Source: Phoronis ovalis
Lineage: Eukaryota; Phoronida; Phoronidae
Length of the DNA stretch: 56,511 bases
Direction: 5' to 3'
Assembly: GCA_028565635.1 (NCBI GenBank)
Contig: JAOXYB010016964.1
Location: forward strand, 1-56,511
Numbering within the stretch: position 1 is the stretch's first letter; every line of letters starts with the position of its first letter. The translations under genes and the position numbers were made by a program. The notes beneath the pieces were generated by a model that was not told the DNA's origin, did no database searches, and worked only from the letters and a program-made list of their open reading frames with translations. Below, in pieces: positions 25,801-40,800 of this stretch.

Positions 25801-28800
25801 CCATACTGCCAGAAGTATGTCTACCAATTCAGTTTCTGAACTTTGTAGTCAATTCATATGGTACATGGGGCAGAAGTAAAGTTTCTCTTTCTAATTTATG
25901 ACTTTTAAAATAGAATTTTTTATATCCCTATTGCTAGAAGGTTCCTTAATATGTTTTTCTTGCACTAGGTTGGGATGAGCCAGGGTGACTTTACCATGAT
26001 TATGAACTTTGTAAATGAGAACCTACAGGAAGGCATACCTCCTGCTAAACCTCAACAGAAAGCTATCGAAAAATCTGGTGAATTTGAAGCTAGCAATGAC
26101 AAACAACCTAGCAAAGGTAGACATTTTTCAGGGTCTTGTATTCGCAACTTACTTTAGTTTACATTTTTAGTAAGTTTGTTAAAATATCATCAGCAGTTAT
26201 ATCACTGTTATGTATTAACAAAGTGAACATGCAGTGACATCTTTTAGTTGAAGTCGATTTTTATTTATTCGTCTTTTATCGGTAAGAGCACAGCATTCTT
26301 TAAAGTATACCAAAGTTTTATGACATTACACAATGTAATAATTTATGCACAAAATTTGCATATTTTGATTTAATTATATTTTAGACATTTTAGATGGATT
26401 ACCAAGCCCTGTCCTGGGTACACCTTCAGAAGTGTTCTCAAGAATAAAGTTTGATTTCAAATTGGACAGTTTAAAGGCTGTTCTTTATGTTGGTGATAGC
26501 AATTTGGTAAGTTAGTCATGAAAAAAATAAAAATAAATTTTAAATTGCACTTTGACATGTACTAGGTAGAGAACAATAAGATGTCACTGTAAGAAAAATT
26601 AATATCATTTAACTGAGTGTTCATAATTTGACAAGAAGTTTATAATTCCAATAAGTTAGGCCAAACTGTACCCGCCTCCTTAAAACAAAATAATTGAAAG
26701 AGAAATAGGATCTCGAATTTCATAAAAATGATTGAAACAGCATACTTTGCCAAAATACTTGAATTGTTTGCAAGTAATTTTAATTTTATATTTTACAGTT
26801 TGCATAGAAAACAGACTTGGGCTTTAAAATGTATCAATTAATTTAAAATGCACTTTGACAATAGTAAACTGTCTTATATAATTATGTAAATTTTTGTAAC
26901 TTCCATGTTTACGTTTATGTAGTAAATGATATGATTATATCGACAGACTTTAAAACTAAATTTGTTATTGTTATTTCAGACAACTGGATTTTCCAATAGG
27001 AATGACAACAATTCCCTTGCTAAGTTTGAAATCCAGTCAATCATACTAGGGGGCAGTCTGAAAACAGATACTTCCATGTGCATCGATGTCACCTTGTTCA
27101 CATGTACATTAGATGACACCAGACCAGGCAGGGAGAACGCCATCACCAGGTATTTTTGAAAAACAATAAGAAGTATATCTCATTTTGTATGTGATGTTTG
27201 CAAGCTAGAAATACAGTTCCAGAAGTTTCCATGTTATATGTTATATACTAGACAAAGCTGTTATACTAATTTGCATTTGAGCTGTCATATTTATATAGTT
27301 ACTATAGCGTGTTACACCTTGTGGATTAGCTACATTAGATATACATGTAGGAGATATACAACTGTAGATTACTTTCACACAAAGTTATATTGAGTATAAG
27401 TGTTAGCCATGAACCAGGCAAACCCTTCACATTCCTACTTTACTGTTGATGTTTGTAGTAATCACTAGTATCTTATTTTCCCCTTCATTGTGTAAAAGTG
27501 GACATATTTTCAGGTAGTTCTTTCATCTTGCTTGTAGTGTATATAGATAGATATACATGGCATTGCCTAAATCATTTTGCATGAGCTAGTAGTTATTTTC
27601 ATTATATTTTAATCACTTGCTCACTATTCTATTAAATTATTTATCATATGAACTGTATTGTTTACTTTAAAGGGAATGCTTAGTCGATGGCTTGTTTTTT
27701 GCACAGGATGACAAGAAATAGTATGTACAGGGTGACACGAAATAAACAGAACACTTTTGGAATGCCGTCACTTCTTCACTTCTATTTCAACCGTCTATAA
27801 AAACAAGTGAACTTATTCTGTTAAAAAATAAACTCAATTAATATGTACTCAAGAACAAAGAACTGTTTTGATTTTTATGTTAATTCCTACGACTGGTAGC
27901 GGCCAACATAGATGTAGCATCATAAATAGTCCAAACTTCTTCTTAAAAAATCAAAATTAGTCCTAATTCAGTTAAATATATAAAGAGAGCAAGTTTGGAG
28001 TTGAAATAAACCTTTTAATCCATGTCTTTGTTTTCAAATGAAAAAAAAAATGTGTTACAATAAATAAATGAATTCCTTGATAAGTGGTCTAAAAATATTC
28101 CAAAAAAGGCATATTTTGAATCAGTTTTGGTTGTACTGTTTTTAACAGTTTTTGAACAGCACATGTCAAACTGAACAAACATTTCTCATTTTGGAGCCGT
28201 AAACAAACATTTTAACTACAGTAGAAAACGAGGAATTAGAAATTATAATGTTTTTAGTCAAACATGACAAATGAAAATTTCTTGAGAAATATATGGGGCT
28301 TTTTTATTTTGTGTCACCCTGTATATCGATGCTTCGTAAAACTGTGTCTAAGAGATTGATGCAGAAATATGTACTTACTGTTCAGTAATATAAAGGAACA
28401 ATCATGTTTTCAACACTTATGGACAGATAAGACAACAGAGTGCATATATCCCACACGTGTCCAGCACATGACAGGTCTGAAATGGTATGATATATTCTGT
28501 TTTGTGCAATATTGCTTGTGTCAGTTTTTTAATGTAGTTGATCTATAAAATGTTCTTTCTGCATAAAAACATTATTGTGATTAATATAAGTAAACATGTG
28601 CATCACCATTGCGCAGATTGATAGAGCGTTCTGAGAGCAAGCCAGCTTTGAAACAAGCCGAGGAAGAGCAGCAAAAAATGATCAGAGTACAATTTACACA
28701 GGACACTAAAGAAGATAAGTTGGGTAGGAAATTACAGAACTATGTATGACATTAGTATTTGTCACTTATTATTTTTAGTCATCAATGCCATCAGCATATT

Positions 28801-31800
28801 TCATTTCAATCCTTGTTTGTGCTCATTATTAGTACTGATAATTTGACTTATACACTGCAATGTATTATGAGGTTCATAGTCTATCAACTCTCCAGGTTTC
28901 TTGTTGAAAAATTGTCAACTTGCATATATAAATTACATAATAGTACATAATAAAACCTATGGACCTCCTGGTTTGAGTTCATTGAGAGTTGGCATCCCTG
29001 GTTGGCATCAATATGCATATATATCATGTATGGTGTGTCAACAACATATGCAGCTATCATTCTGAAAATTTTGTGTAAAAGACGAGTTATTTACTGTAAC
29101 AGTTTTACTTCAAGGTTATTCTTAAATTCTTGTAAATCAGTACTAATGTTTAATTTATCAAATGCACAATTTATAAGACTCACAGTATTCTTAATTACTG
29201 TTTAATTTGTAATAGTTTGAGTGATCTTTCTTTTTCCAGTTGATTGCAATGTCAGTACTCTGTATATCTGTGTATGTGTGGACTATCTTATGGCCCTTGC
29301 TGACTTTTTCATAAAAGGAATGCCTGAAACACCCGTAAAGTATATTACGCAGGCAGATGGTACAAAGTGTAAGTTTATAAATACAGTCTCAAGTATTGTT
29401 TATGATAATGTCATACTTTTAACAAAAATATGCAATGAACACACTGCATTTTGTAGAAACATCAAGCCCTACAGTATGCCACATAAACCAATTTTCTCAA
29501 AATGTAACATTATATTAAAGGTGACCCCTATTAAACTTAAGAAGTTAGCAAAGTATAGCTTCCTAGTGATAATAATTATATTTGTACTAACATTTATCAT
29601 GCATCTCAGTTGTCCGGTAAATGTTACAGTTGTAACTCTTTTGTTTCAGTGATTGCACCACAAGGGCCACCACCATCATCTCGTACAAAAATTGTCTTGG
29701 CTGTAGAAAAACCAGAGATATATTTGGTAGAGGATGCAATGAACCATAATACTAATGCTTTGATACTTGATGTAAGCTAGTTAAAGTTTTGGGCTGAATT
29801 AATCATTATTATTGTTTGTTATTAGAATACTGTCAAGAAATAACAGACATATAAAGGTGTCTTATTCACTTTAGAATAGTGTATATTTCTCTACTTTGTG
29901 GTTGTTGTAATATTGTTCTCCGGTATGCTCTGATGTCCACATGTCTTGAGCTAAACTTCATTGTCTTTAAGTAGTGTTACTACTACATGTAAGCCGTTAA
30001 TTATTTTTGCAAACACAGGCAACATGAAAAATATGTGTTATTGTCAAGTAAAAAATACTACTAGTATTAGTAAATATATACAAGACTGTTTTTTTTCCTT
30101 CTATGTATAACAGTTATTGTAATTATCCACTGTTTTTATTATGCTGTAGAAGATAACAATCAATAATTATTATTTATATAAAAAATGCATTTTCTACTAT
30201 CAATAGAGGTTTGTTCAATTTTCTCTGAATGGTGAAACTTATAAATTTATGGTGTACATTGCAGAACAATGCCAATTCTATGAATTTGGCTATTTTTAGT
30301 TATTAAAATAAACTTTTGGGCTGAATTAATCATGATTATTGCTTGTTATAATTGGAATATTGTCCAGAAATAAAATTCTACAGCATATAAAAGTGTCTTA
30401 TTCACATAGTGTAGATTTTCTGAGATTTTTTGTGGTTGTAACATTGTTCTCTGGTATGTTCTGATGTCCTCACAAGCTGAACTTCATTATCTGTAGTGTT
30501 ACTACTAGGCCATTAATTACTTTTGCAAAAACGAGCAATAATTGAAAAATATGTGTTGATGTCAAATGAAAAATGACTATTAGTATTAAAGTATGTATAG
30601 TACTGTTATTTCTTCTATGTATAAAAATTAATATTTTAATTATATTCCATTGCTTTTGTTATGCACTAGGGCTTAATTATCAAATATAAAATTATGTATT
30701 TCTGATGTTCTGTATGTTTGATTTTACAAAATCAAGTATCAGACATAACTTTGCTTTCAGACTGAAGTGTTTTTTGAGATGCAGATCAGTGAAGATTGTC
30801 AGACGATGATGGGAGCTATTAAAGATCTTCAGATTATATCTTGTAAATATAGTAAGGAAAAAAGAGCTGATACAAAAGCTCAGGTAAGTACTATGTAAGA
30901 AAATTAATGTACATTATGGTCAATATGAAAGTTTGGAGACAGGACACAATATAAGTTCTATTCAGTTAAACAATAACAATTGATTTAATTTGTAATTTTA
31001 TAGTATAGACTTGATACACTACTAAAAATTAACCAGTCACAAATAAGATTATTCTATCTTATGCAATCAATTTTTGGATGCAGGAGTGACCACCGATTTT
31101 TTTGCAATTACCATGTGATAACCTCAATGTAGAAACTTCTAAAATCACAAGGTACCATAGCAAAATATTAAAGTTTGCTGTTTTTGTTTCTTTTGTGATT
31201 GCGACATTATTAAACATTCTATAATAGCGCATTTATCTTAACTAATTTTTTTTCAGATCTTGTGTCCATGTGAAATTTCCTTACACATGAATACTGCATA
31301 TGGTAAAGCCCCACACATAGATATTACAGTTTCTGATATTAAACTTAATATATCTCCAAGTACCATTCGTACAATAACTGCTGTCTCCATGAATATTGTT
31401 CCACAAGAGGTAATTTTGGAGTTCTGCTTGCAATATCAAATAAGGTGTTAGGCGAGACCAAAAAAAAAACTTGTATAGCGGGTGTGATCGCTTCAAATTT
31501 TGACGTTGTCACTTAAAAAAAAAAAAATGTTTAATGGGCCACTTCAAATTTGGCCTTTTAATTTTTAATATTTTATTGTAAAAATATCACTAAAAAAAGC
31601 CCGACTGACTCGGTTTTTAAGGGCTTTTGCTCGTTAAACACTTTTTTTAAAAATAAAAATAAAAACCGACCAACCGACTCAGTTATTGAGGGCTTTCACC
31701 CGTTAACCAGTGCAAATTCATTTAGGTTGGATCTACGTTCACTTGTAAATATACATGTAAAATATAAGAAATAGTTTATAGGAAAAAATAGAAATGATCA

Positions 31801-34800
31801 CAACTTTATTCAGAATGCAGCAGTTAGTTGTAAAACTCTTATCTTCTGAAGAAAGTTTTTGGATAAACCAAACCATCAAATATATGATATTTTTCTTATG
31901 TTTAATTACCGGATGTTTCGGATGTTTCTTTACAACAAGTCTCTTGTCATCATGATTCTGTTTCATGCATACTATTTGGCAATTCTAGTTAATACTAACA
32001 ACAATTTGATATAAGGTGACAAATTGATTTCATAGAAATGTGGGTAACATATTTTCTTGTTTGTTTGGCAGAGTGATGAAGAGTCTAAAGCAGAAGTTAT
32101 TCCCACGGATTTGTGGCTGGTTAAAAAATTCAAGGATTGTAATTTATGGTTTATGAAGCTGGGTTAGTATTTTTAGGATAGCTGCAAATGATTAATGGTT
32201 TTGAAAAAAATTCTGTTCTTTTATAATTATATAATTATATTTCTATAAAGAGTTATTTTGCAGAAACATGTTTTAAAAAAGAAACAGATTTGTACAACAA
32301 CCCTCACAATATATGTTGCATGGTTACATGAGTGAAATATTTATAATAAATGTATTTTTAAAAATTGAGATTATCAGGATATACAATGTATAGACTGAGG
32401 AGATACTTCTAAACAGATAACTAGCTAAAAGCAAAACATCCAATCAACTTTCAGCAACACAACTCTTCTGTATGTTTTGGTTTGTAGCTTCAATGTTTTG
32501 TTTTTATGTGGTACTATAGGTAGTGATGACAATCAGAACCCAGGTTAGTTTTGGGGTTACCGTAGTGGTAACAGTAGGGATAACTCAGCTTTAGGATAAC
32601 TATAGCCATGTATTGCAACTAAATACGTGTTGGTAGCAAGCATGTGGCTATATGCATATAACATCGCTTTTTAGCAGAGTTCACCAACACTTGTTTGACG
32701 TACTAATTTTTGACGCTTTGAATGTATGAATGATGCATTACCTGACTTGATGTCAGTTGCTCTAGAAACACTGAGATGATGGTGTGAAATGTCATTACTG
32801 CCTCGGGCAACATTTAATGTGTGGACTTAACAAATACAATAGATTATTAGTATTAACAAACTACTTAAAAATCTGAAAAATAACTCTTTGTACTTTAGGT
32901 GGACATAAAACCGTTTTGAAAACTGATACCTTCCTCTGTTCAATTTTAAATCAATTTTAAATCCACTGTCTAATTAAATTATAATAAACAAAATGTCAAA
33001 CACAGTACAGTTATTACCATAAAGTATCATTCTGTTATTTAGATACCAGTAAGTAGGTGATAAAAGCATTGCGAATGTTCACATTGGGAATTTTTTAGTG
33101 CAAATTATCTAATTTTTAATTCTCACTATGATTTTATCTTTGCCATTTATTGTGTGAAGGCTGTGAATGCTCTATGTGCTAAATGTTGTGTTATCCTTCA
33201 AAGATCTGTGTGTGGATAGGTTGTTGTATCATCGTGAGTTATAATAAATGAATATAATTCTGAATTTAGTTGATACTGAGGAAATTTCAGAAGATTTAAC
33301 AGATGCCAACAGTGAGAAAGATATCATTCCAAGAGGAGAACAGGTAATGTGTGAAATTATATCCAAGTAAAATCAGTCCCTATCATCTATTTTTATATAT
33401 TTTTTTATATAAAATCAAAATCTCAATAGTAATCAGCAGCGCATCAAACATATATGAGATAGCATTCAAACTAATCAGCAGCGCATCAAACATATATGAG
33501 ATAGCATTCAAATTAATCAGCAGCGCATCAAACATATATGAGATAGCATTCAAATTAATAATTCCGTCTTGGAAACTTGATGAACTTTAGTAAAGAGGCC
33601 AGGACAACATGAAGGTGATGTGTTTTGATGGACCATTATCAAAAGTAAGTAGCTGTCAGTGTTTAATAGGAAGTACAATATCTCCAAACTCTTAACTTGA
33701 ATGGCTATGTGTGGCTGCATAATAAGTCTTATTTCCTAAAAAACAATTTTGGTGCTTTTTTGTAGATCATGATTTCTGTACCTAGTATAATTGTAACCGT
33801 TGAAGGAGGCTTAGGAAGTCGTACTGTACCTTTCCTCATTTTGGAAGCTGGTCTCAGAGGAGAAGTAAAAGATTGGAGCACTTTGGTAAAATTTTTAGTA
33901 TTAAAATACAGTTTGTGTTGATATATAATTTTCTTCTCATACAAAATACAAATTACATTGCATTTTGTTTTTGGTTTATTAATATGATGTTACATTCAGG
34001 AAATCATTAAGGATTCCGAATTAAATTAAAGTGCCTTTAAATTATATACTATAAAAAAAAAACACCAAACAAATATTTAATTTCAAACATATGTACATCT
34101 CTGATTTCAGCTGTATGTCAGTGCATTCACAACAGTTGAAGTTGCTTATTACAATGAAAAGCTTAACGTATGGGAACCACTGTTGGAGCCTGTTGAAAAT
34201 AACACCAAACACAGACCATGGGAGTTAACATTGGAGGTAGGCATGGAACTGTACTTGATATAAATTTATATTCAGTGAAAAACATGGCATTGAATATCTC
34301 ACATGTTATGTAAAACTTAGAAAAAAAATTGTATTATTTGTGATGTAAGGCATATCTAAAAAGGAAGTACGGTCATGAATCTTATGTTACAGTCTGTAAT
34401 GAATGTGGATGGTAGTATAGGATTAAAACAGTTCCCTGCACCTCTTGTACAACTACACATAAAAATGGAACGGCGGATGTAGATATTTATTTCCATCTAC
34501 TGTTTTTTGTGTTACCCTCTTTAAAGATAATCACTGCATTACATTATATGTTTTGCCACATTTTCCCCAATTAGTATATGATGATTGCTACAAAATTTCA
34601 ACAGTGTAATGAAATGCTCCATTATACTGTTTGTTATATATTACAATTCTCTATTAGTGTACGGGCACTTCTTAAAGCTTTTTCACCATCCACTTTCTCC
34701 CCAGGTTATGCAGAATGAAGACATTGCCGTAGATGACTTCCTGGAACCAGACAGCCCTGAGACTGAGAATGTTTACATTCCGCCAGCCAAGATGACCATC

Positions 34801-37800
34801 AAGTTGTCCAGTATGGATATTCTGGAAATGACATTGACAAAATCATGTCTGGAAGTACTTACAAATCTCGGAAAGGTAAATATCTTTATCATAAATTATT
34901 TTCAGTTTATGTTTTCTATTCTATACTATTTTCAGTATGTAAAAAGAAAACTAATAATAAATAAGATGGGTATAAAACCTCAAAGGATAATATACCATAA
35001 ACCTTATTGACTTTATAATAGGAGTTGACCTTTCACAACAAAACTTGCTGAATAAGTTAGAAAAAAGTGTGATTTGTTAAAAAAAGTCTGAACAATATTT
35101 TGGTACCATTACCTCTTCGAATTGCTGAACAGATTCAGTAAGACACAATAAAGCCAGACTGATTTCTTTTGTAATAAACATGATCAAATCTTTCCTCTCT
35201 GCTACATGTAGATGAATACTTATACGGCAAGATACCTGTCAAGTGGGCACGATTTTTTTAGGGGGAGATTTTCATACAATTTTCTATTGAAAGCAATGGC
35301 AGAAACAATCTACAAAGCGGGAGTCTCAGTTTCGCAATGGGAGACTTGGCAGCTATGTTTACATGTATGACTGTTAACTACCTCTTTGTCTGATGATATT
35401 TGGATTTCTGTTGTTTCTTCTGTGCTCTGTGTAAGACATCAAATATTTGTATGTTTTGTACAGCTATACCATGACAATATCATGATGAAGGTGAATTGTG
35501 TTTTGTGGAACCATTAGATTTAGGGATAAACAGTTTATTGTATTTAATTAAGTTTGATGAGTTATCTCTTAGATAATTAATAGCTGAGTGTGTAATTTCT
35601 TAGCTTTTGAGTTTAGCTGTTACACAGAAAAATTCTTACCAGGCGAACCTGAATATATTATATTATAATTATGGGGATAGGACTCTTTATAATTTGAGTA
35701 ACAAGCGAGGTAAGTTTGATTACAAAGGACGGGGGATAATAATTAATGATATGATTTACCAGATGGAGAGCGATTCAGAATATGTTCAGGCTCCCTAGGA
35801 ATTTTTTTGTGCTTGAAGCTACATTTTTCTACACAAACTAGTCACATATGGCATAAGGATACATTGCATTTTCCCATCCACCTCAATAGTAACATTTTGT
35901 TTTCTACTACTAAATAGATTATCTCTTCACAGATAATTATTTTCAGTCTCAAATAAAGATAATCCTGTCTACTCTCGAGCTTTTGTACAGGGTCAACCAA
36001 TAAAACTTTTTGTTCTCCTTGACTAAAGAATGCCAGGGTGAATTGCCAGGAAATACAAAGAATTTGTTTGGAAATAATATTATCATCAGTTTTTCAGTGA
36101 AAAGAAAACTCCATTTTCACTTTGTGCGAAATTATAACCACTTTCAAATAGAAATGCCCCCATGGCTGCTCATAAGCAAGAAAAACATGCTAATTAAAAT
36201 GCTTGCCAGACTGTATTCAGCCTATACAGTAGAGATGATGGCTGTGATTGGTTGCCTAATGCCAGGTGTCTAGTTTTTGTTGTCTGCACAACGGGTAACA
36301 CCAAATCTTTTGGTTTGCATAGAGATTTCCCATAACTCAAAATGTACATTTTAAGTAGAATGAGTGTCAGACTTTATTTCTTATATTTGTCGTGACATTT
36401 CTTTTTTCACCAAGTCTGTGGCGATATTTAATTTACTTCCATGTTTTATGTTTGTTCATCTTCTAACACGAGCTCTGTCGCACTACTCGAGAAACTAATC
36501 CTGCTCACACCTTTCACCAGCTGTAACATTTTATCATTATGATTTTGTTTAAAGAATTTGCATGTTAAATAATACAGATTTTGAGGTAACTATGCTAAGG
36601 TAGGGATAAATCATCTGTGATAGACAATATGTAAGATTAGAGTACTCTGGTGACTAACTTAAAACGTGTTGGTTCCATTATGATTGTAAACCATGAAAAC
36701 TACTGAAAGGTAATCATTTCTTTAAGTATAACATTTGCTATCTATCGCTGTTTTTGTTTATAGTCTTTCGGTGATGCATACCATCTTGTTGTACCAACCA
36801 GCAAACCTGGAGAAATCAAATCTCCCTATGTCATGAGGAATGAAAGTGGAATCTCTTTCAAAGTTCAGCTACCAGAAACGTTCGAGGTAAATAAAATTGT
36901 GATCTAATTTGAGGATTCCTTGTATGAACGGTCATAAATGATGGGTATTCTAAATAAGTTTATTAGTTGGAATCAGATATCTCTGAAATATTGATCTTCT
37001 TGAATGATGGCCAATTAAAATCGATCCTAATTAAATGTTATTTTTTTGCTGATTATTAATTGTTGTTGTAAAACAATGAAGTTTGTTATGAAAAAATGTT
37101 ATCTCTGTTGTTACCTATCTATAGGTACAATTGTGTTTGAATGATTTTTTATATAATAATAATTTCAGACACCCGCTGGAACTGTGGATGGGTTTTACTC
37201 TCTTAAGGTTGGATCTCAGTTGCCACTTTTTTTCAAAAAAGAATCTAAGACTAAAAAGAAAACTTTGAAGAAACAGGCATCTATCATCAGAGAGACTCAG
37301 AAAGGAGAAGAAGCCAAGACAATTTTGCTAGTGGTAAAAATTCATTGTATATGTGACATGACCATTTTCTATCAAAGAAAAAACTGTTTGCATCCAATAA
37401 TAGTAGCTTTGTAAGATTACATATTAGTTCTATACTTTGCAATTCACTACAGATTTGTCTTTGTTTGATTCTAGGTAGAAGAGCTAAATGTTACCCGACA
37501 GATCACGATTCATAAAGCTGAGAAACGATCGTTTGACATTGGTGCTCGTAGTTATCCGGGTGATTCATGGAAACTCATTGTACAAACGGATGCTCTATAT
37601 GGATGCAAAGCCATTACATTCAGGTCACCAGTGCAGGTACAAATCCACACAAAACAGGTTGAAACTAAATATGTGTTGTTTCATTACCACTTGTTTGAAA
37701 ACATTACAAACTGAGCTATATATTGGACAGCAAGTACCGTTCAGTACAGTGTATTGGAACTATAAACTTGCTGTCAAATTTTTACAGTTACATGAAAACA

Positions 37801-40800
37801 TGAACATTGTAAAGGTATACATTTTTGGAAAGGTATTATTAGTAACTAGAAGTTTTTGAAAGATCACATTTTTCCTATTTGTGACATCAGTACATAATCA
37901 GTAAACTGGTCATTTTGGGTAGAAACTCACGTTTTCAGAAATGAAGACAAAAACTGTAAGACAATCCAGATGTAGTTGGAAGTTGGTGCTTTGAAAAATA
38001 TCTTTACGCAAATGGCTTTTTTATGTATTACATAATCGTGAGACAGATATTTAAGTTAATTTTCTTCTTTCCTGAAATATATGCTGTAACTTATTAAGTA
38101 ACTTATTAAGTCTTTTCATTTAATTGCCTAAAATTCAACTCAAAGTACTAAGTGGGAAATACTTTTCCCAATCTGTACTAGCTACCTTAAATTTTATTAA
38201 TCAAACTGTTGTGTTGTTGTATAATTAGTGCAACTTGTGTAATTTTGATAGGAATAAATCATTCTGTAATATCAGTTGTATTAGAGTCGTTTTGAATTCT
38301 TATTAAATATCTAAATGTAACTGTTTGGAGTTGGATTGTTTTCGATAGTTCTACATACATTTACAAGTTAATTTAAGTTTTAATTTGTATTTTTATTTAC
38401 AAAATTAATATAATTTTACTTTTTATTTGTTGCAATGTGTATTTTATGTGGAAGTAAAAGTTTGATATGATTATAAAACACAATAGTATAAACATCTAGT
38501 TACATACTTCCCATATTAGTTACATTGTGCCATTTCCTACAGATACATAACCACTTCATTGTTCCCATGGAGATATGGCACAGAGTAGAGTCAGGACTTC
38601 AGAAATGTGGAGAGGTGCAACCTGACAGTGTCTTTAGTGTACCACTCGGTATTTCTTATGCTAACGAGAAACACCTTTTCTTCAAACCAACATGGGACAA
38701 GTAAGTTCATCTATGCTTTTATCATTTTGTGTGTGTGTGTATAGTGGTGTGAAGTGATCAGGTCTGAATTAGTTGATATTGTGAACTAAAAAGAGTAATG
38801 AATATTAAACTAGATTTTATTAGTAGATCAAATTCAGAACTTATTTTTAGTTTAAATAAAATATTCCTCTTTAAGGTGGTTTTTATTTATTTTTAGGACT
38901 TAAGTTAGTAAACATAAAAACAATGTTATTCGACTATAACTTTATTTATTAATTTTTATAATCAATATGAAGAGATAGACATGTAAAAGTATATATTTTT
39001 GTAAAGGTTATACTCTAATTTTAATGAATCCAAGGGAAAAAAGTTGAAAATAATTCTCATGATCTGTTATTTAAGCATCCATTTTGGGAAAAAATGTTTT
39101 TCGAGGAGTAATTTTTAAGTCAAAAATACTTGCATCTACTAGCTGAACCTTGGCAAAAATTATCTTTATATATAGATTTACCAAACTGTCTCAAATTTTT
39201 AAAATTTTACTTTGTTCAAAGTTATTAGTTGTCAAAGTTTAAAGATTTTGATAAAACTCTTAAATTTAAGAAATTCATATCTTTTGAAAAAACCAAAAAT
39301 TTAATGAAATTGAGTACTAACCTTTTGTACACCTATATATGAAGGATAGTTTTGTAAAGTTTCAGCTTTGTAGGTGTAAAGATTTTTGACTAACATACTT
39401 TTTTAAAAGTTAAAATTCGTAAAACGCATTTTTTCCCAAAAATGGCTTGTATCAGATCATACGGCAGAATTCAAATTAATTAATAACCTCAGGATTTGAG
39501 TACTAACTTTTTCAAAGTAATGTATGTACTTTTATATGTCTACCTCTTCATTTAATTTATTTACTAAAACATAGGTTAAAATAAAGATACACCCTTTTGT
39601 ATCAAGAGACTGTGACTGTATGAACAGAAATATAGATTTTGCTGTAAGTTGCTATAATTTTGTCTCATGTGGCCTGCAAGATTATTGCTGTAATTGTGGA
39701 GATTTTAAGCAATAGCCATATTTTAATGTTTTACTTATTGTTCTTGCTATTTCAGTTACAAAGTGTCTCATGGTTGTGTTGTATGGAAAGATATGACTGC
39801 TGGAAAACTAAGTGTACTTAATTGTGATTCAACTCTGCCAGGATATCAGCCATTTTATCTTAATGTAAGCAACATAAATATAAATTGTAGTAACTGTTGC
39901 TATGTGATACACTAAAATATAATTATTATAGAAAAAAGCATTTTTCTGTTTATAAACTTTTATTGTGATGTGAGTGTATTTATTACATCTAATATTATAA
40001 TATGTGTACACAAAGTTGTATGCCTTGTATATACTAGTAAGCTCAGTTGTTTAAAAGCCATATTATATATTTGCATATTCTGTGTATACTAAACATGCTG
40101 ATGTAATTTTGTAGAGGCTTTCAACTAAAAAGTGATAAATATTTAGTATTATAATTATGATTTTTTCTCATAATTTAAATTCAATAGTTAAAAAAATAAT
40201 ACAACATGTAACTTTAATATGTATTAGACAAGTGGTAATTTTACAAAATTACAGGTCTTTCCTGAAGTACAAGATGTCTTCAATGACAATACTAGTCAGC
40301 TGACAGCCAAAGTCTACATGTTGCATCTACGTCCTGTGGTCGTATTCCATAATCAACTTCCTCATAATGTTACCTATACACTGGAAGGAATGGATAAAGA
40401 GGTTCCCATAAGAGGGGGGGAAAGTGTACCCTTGTATAATGCTTGTATCAACAGGACAGCTCTTTTAGTCAGCGTTAGTATTACCATATTTGTAGTACTG
40501 TTGCATGTATTCGTAATGTATTAATATTCTATTATACCATCGTTTCTTCAGTATGTGTGGATGAAATACCATTTATTATTCCATAGGTAGGATAGCAAAG
40601 CAATCTAGTAAGTTAAGAAAAACATTAGTAAAATGACTATTATAATAGTGATTTTACTAATGTTTTTCTTAACTTACCAAGGAACAATATGTATAAACCT
40701 ATCATGTGTTACAACGACATAACAGATTAAAACATTTTGATTCTGTTTGCTCATGCAACTGAAGTGTCGAAATGACTGATTTATTTCTGATTTTCTAACA

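Noticed and set aside
29369-29652. Continuation of the exon 37 frame through the next intron, with a hydrophobic tail
   Set aside because: A strong donor gtaagt follows 29368 and exon 38 continues the family; the tail is read-through of intron.
34390-34480. Open stretch after a tgttacag acceptor in intron 44
   Set aside because: No usable donor and no similarity; exon 44 joins exon 45 directly in phase 0.
35628-35709. Exon-like block in intron 45 with acceptor (gttacacag) and a strong donor (gtaagttt)
   Set aside because: Its length (82 nt) does not keep the VPS13 frame between exons 45 and 46, and the peptide has no family similarity. Exons 45 and 46 already join cleanly. At most it could be a poison exon.
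37488-37859. Plus-strand frame of 123 codons over exon 48
   Set aside because: It reads exon 48 in the wrong frame and runs into the intron; the correct frame gives family sequence ([20 protein letters not shown]).
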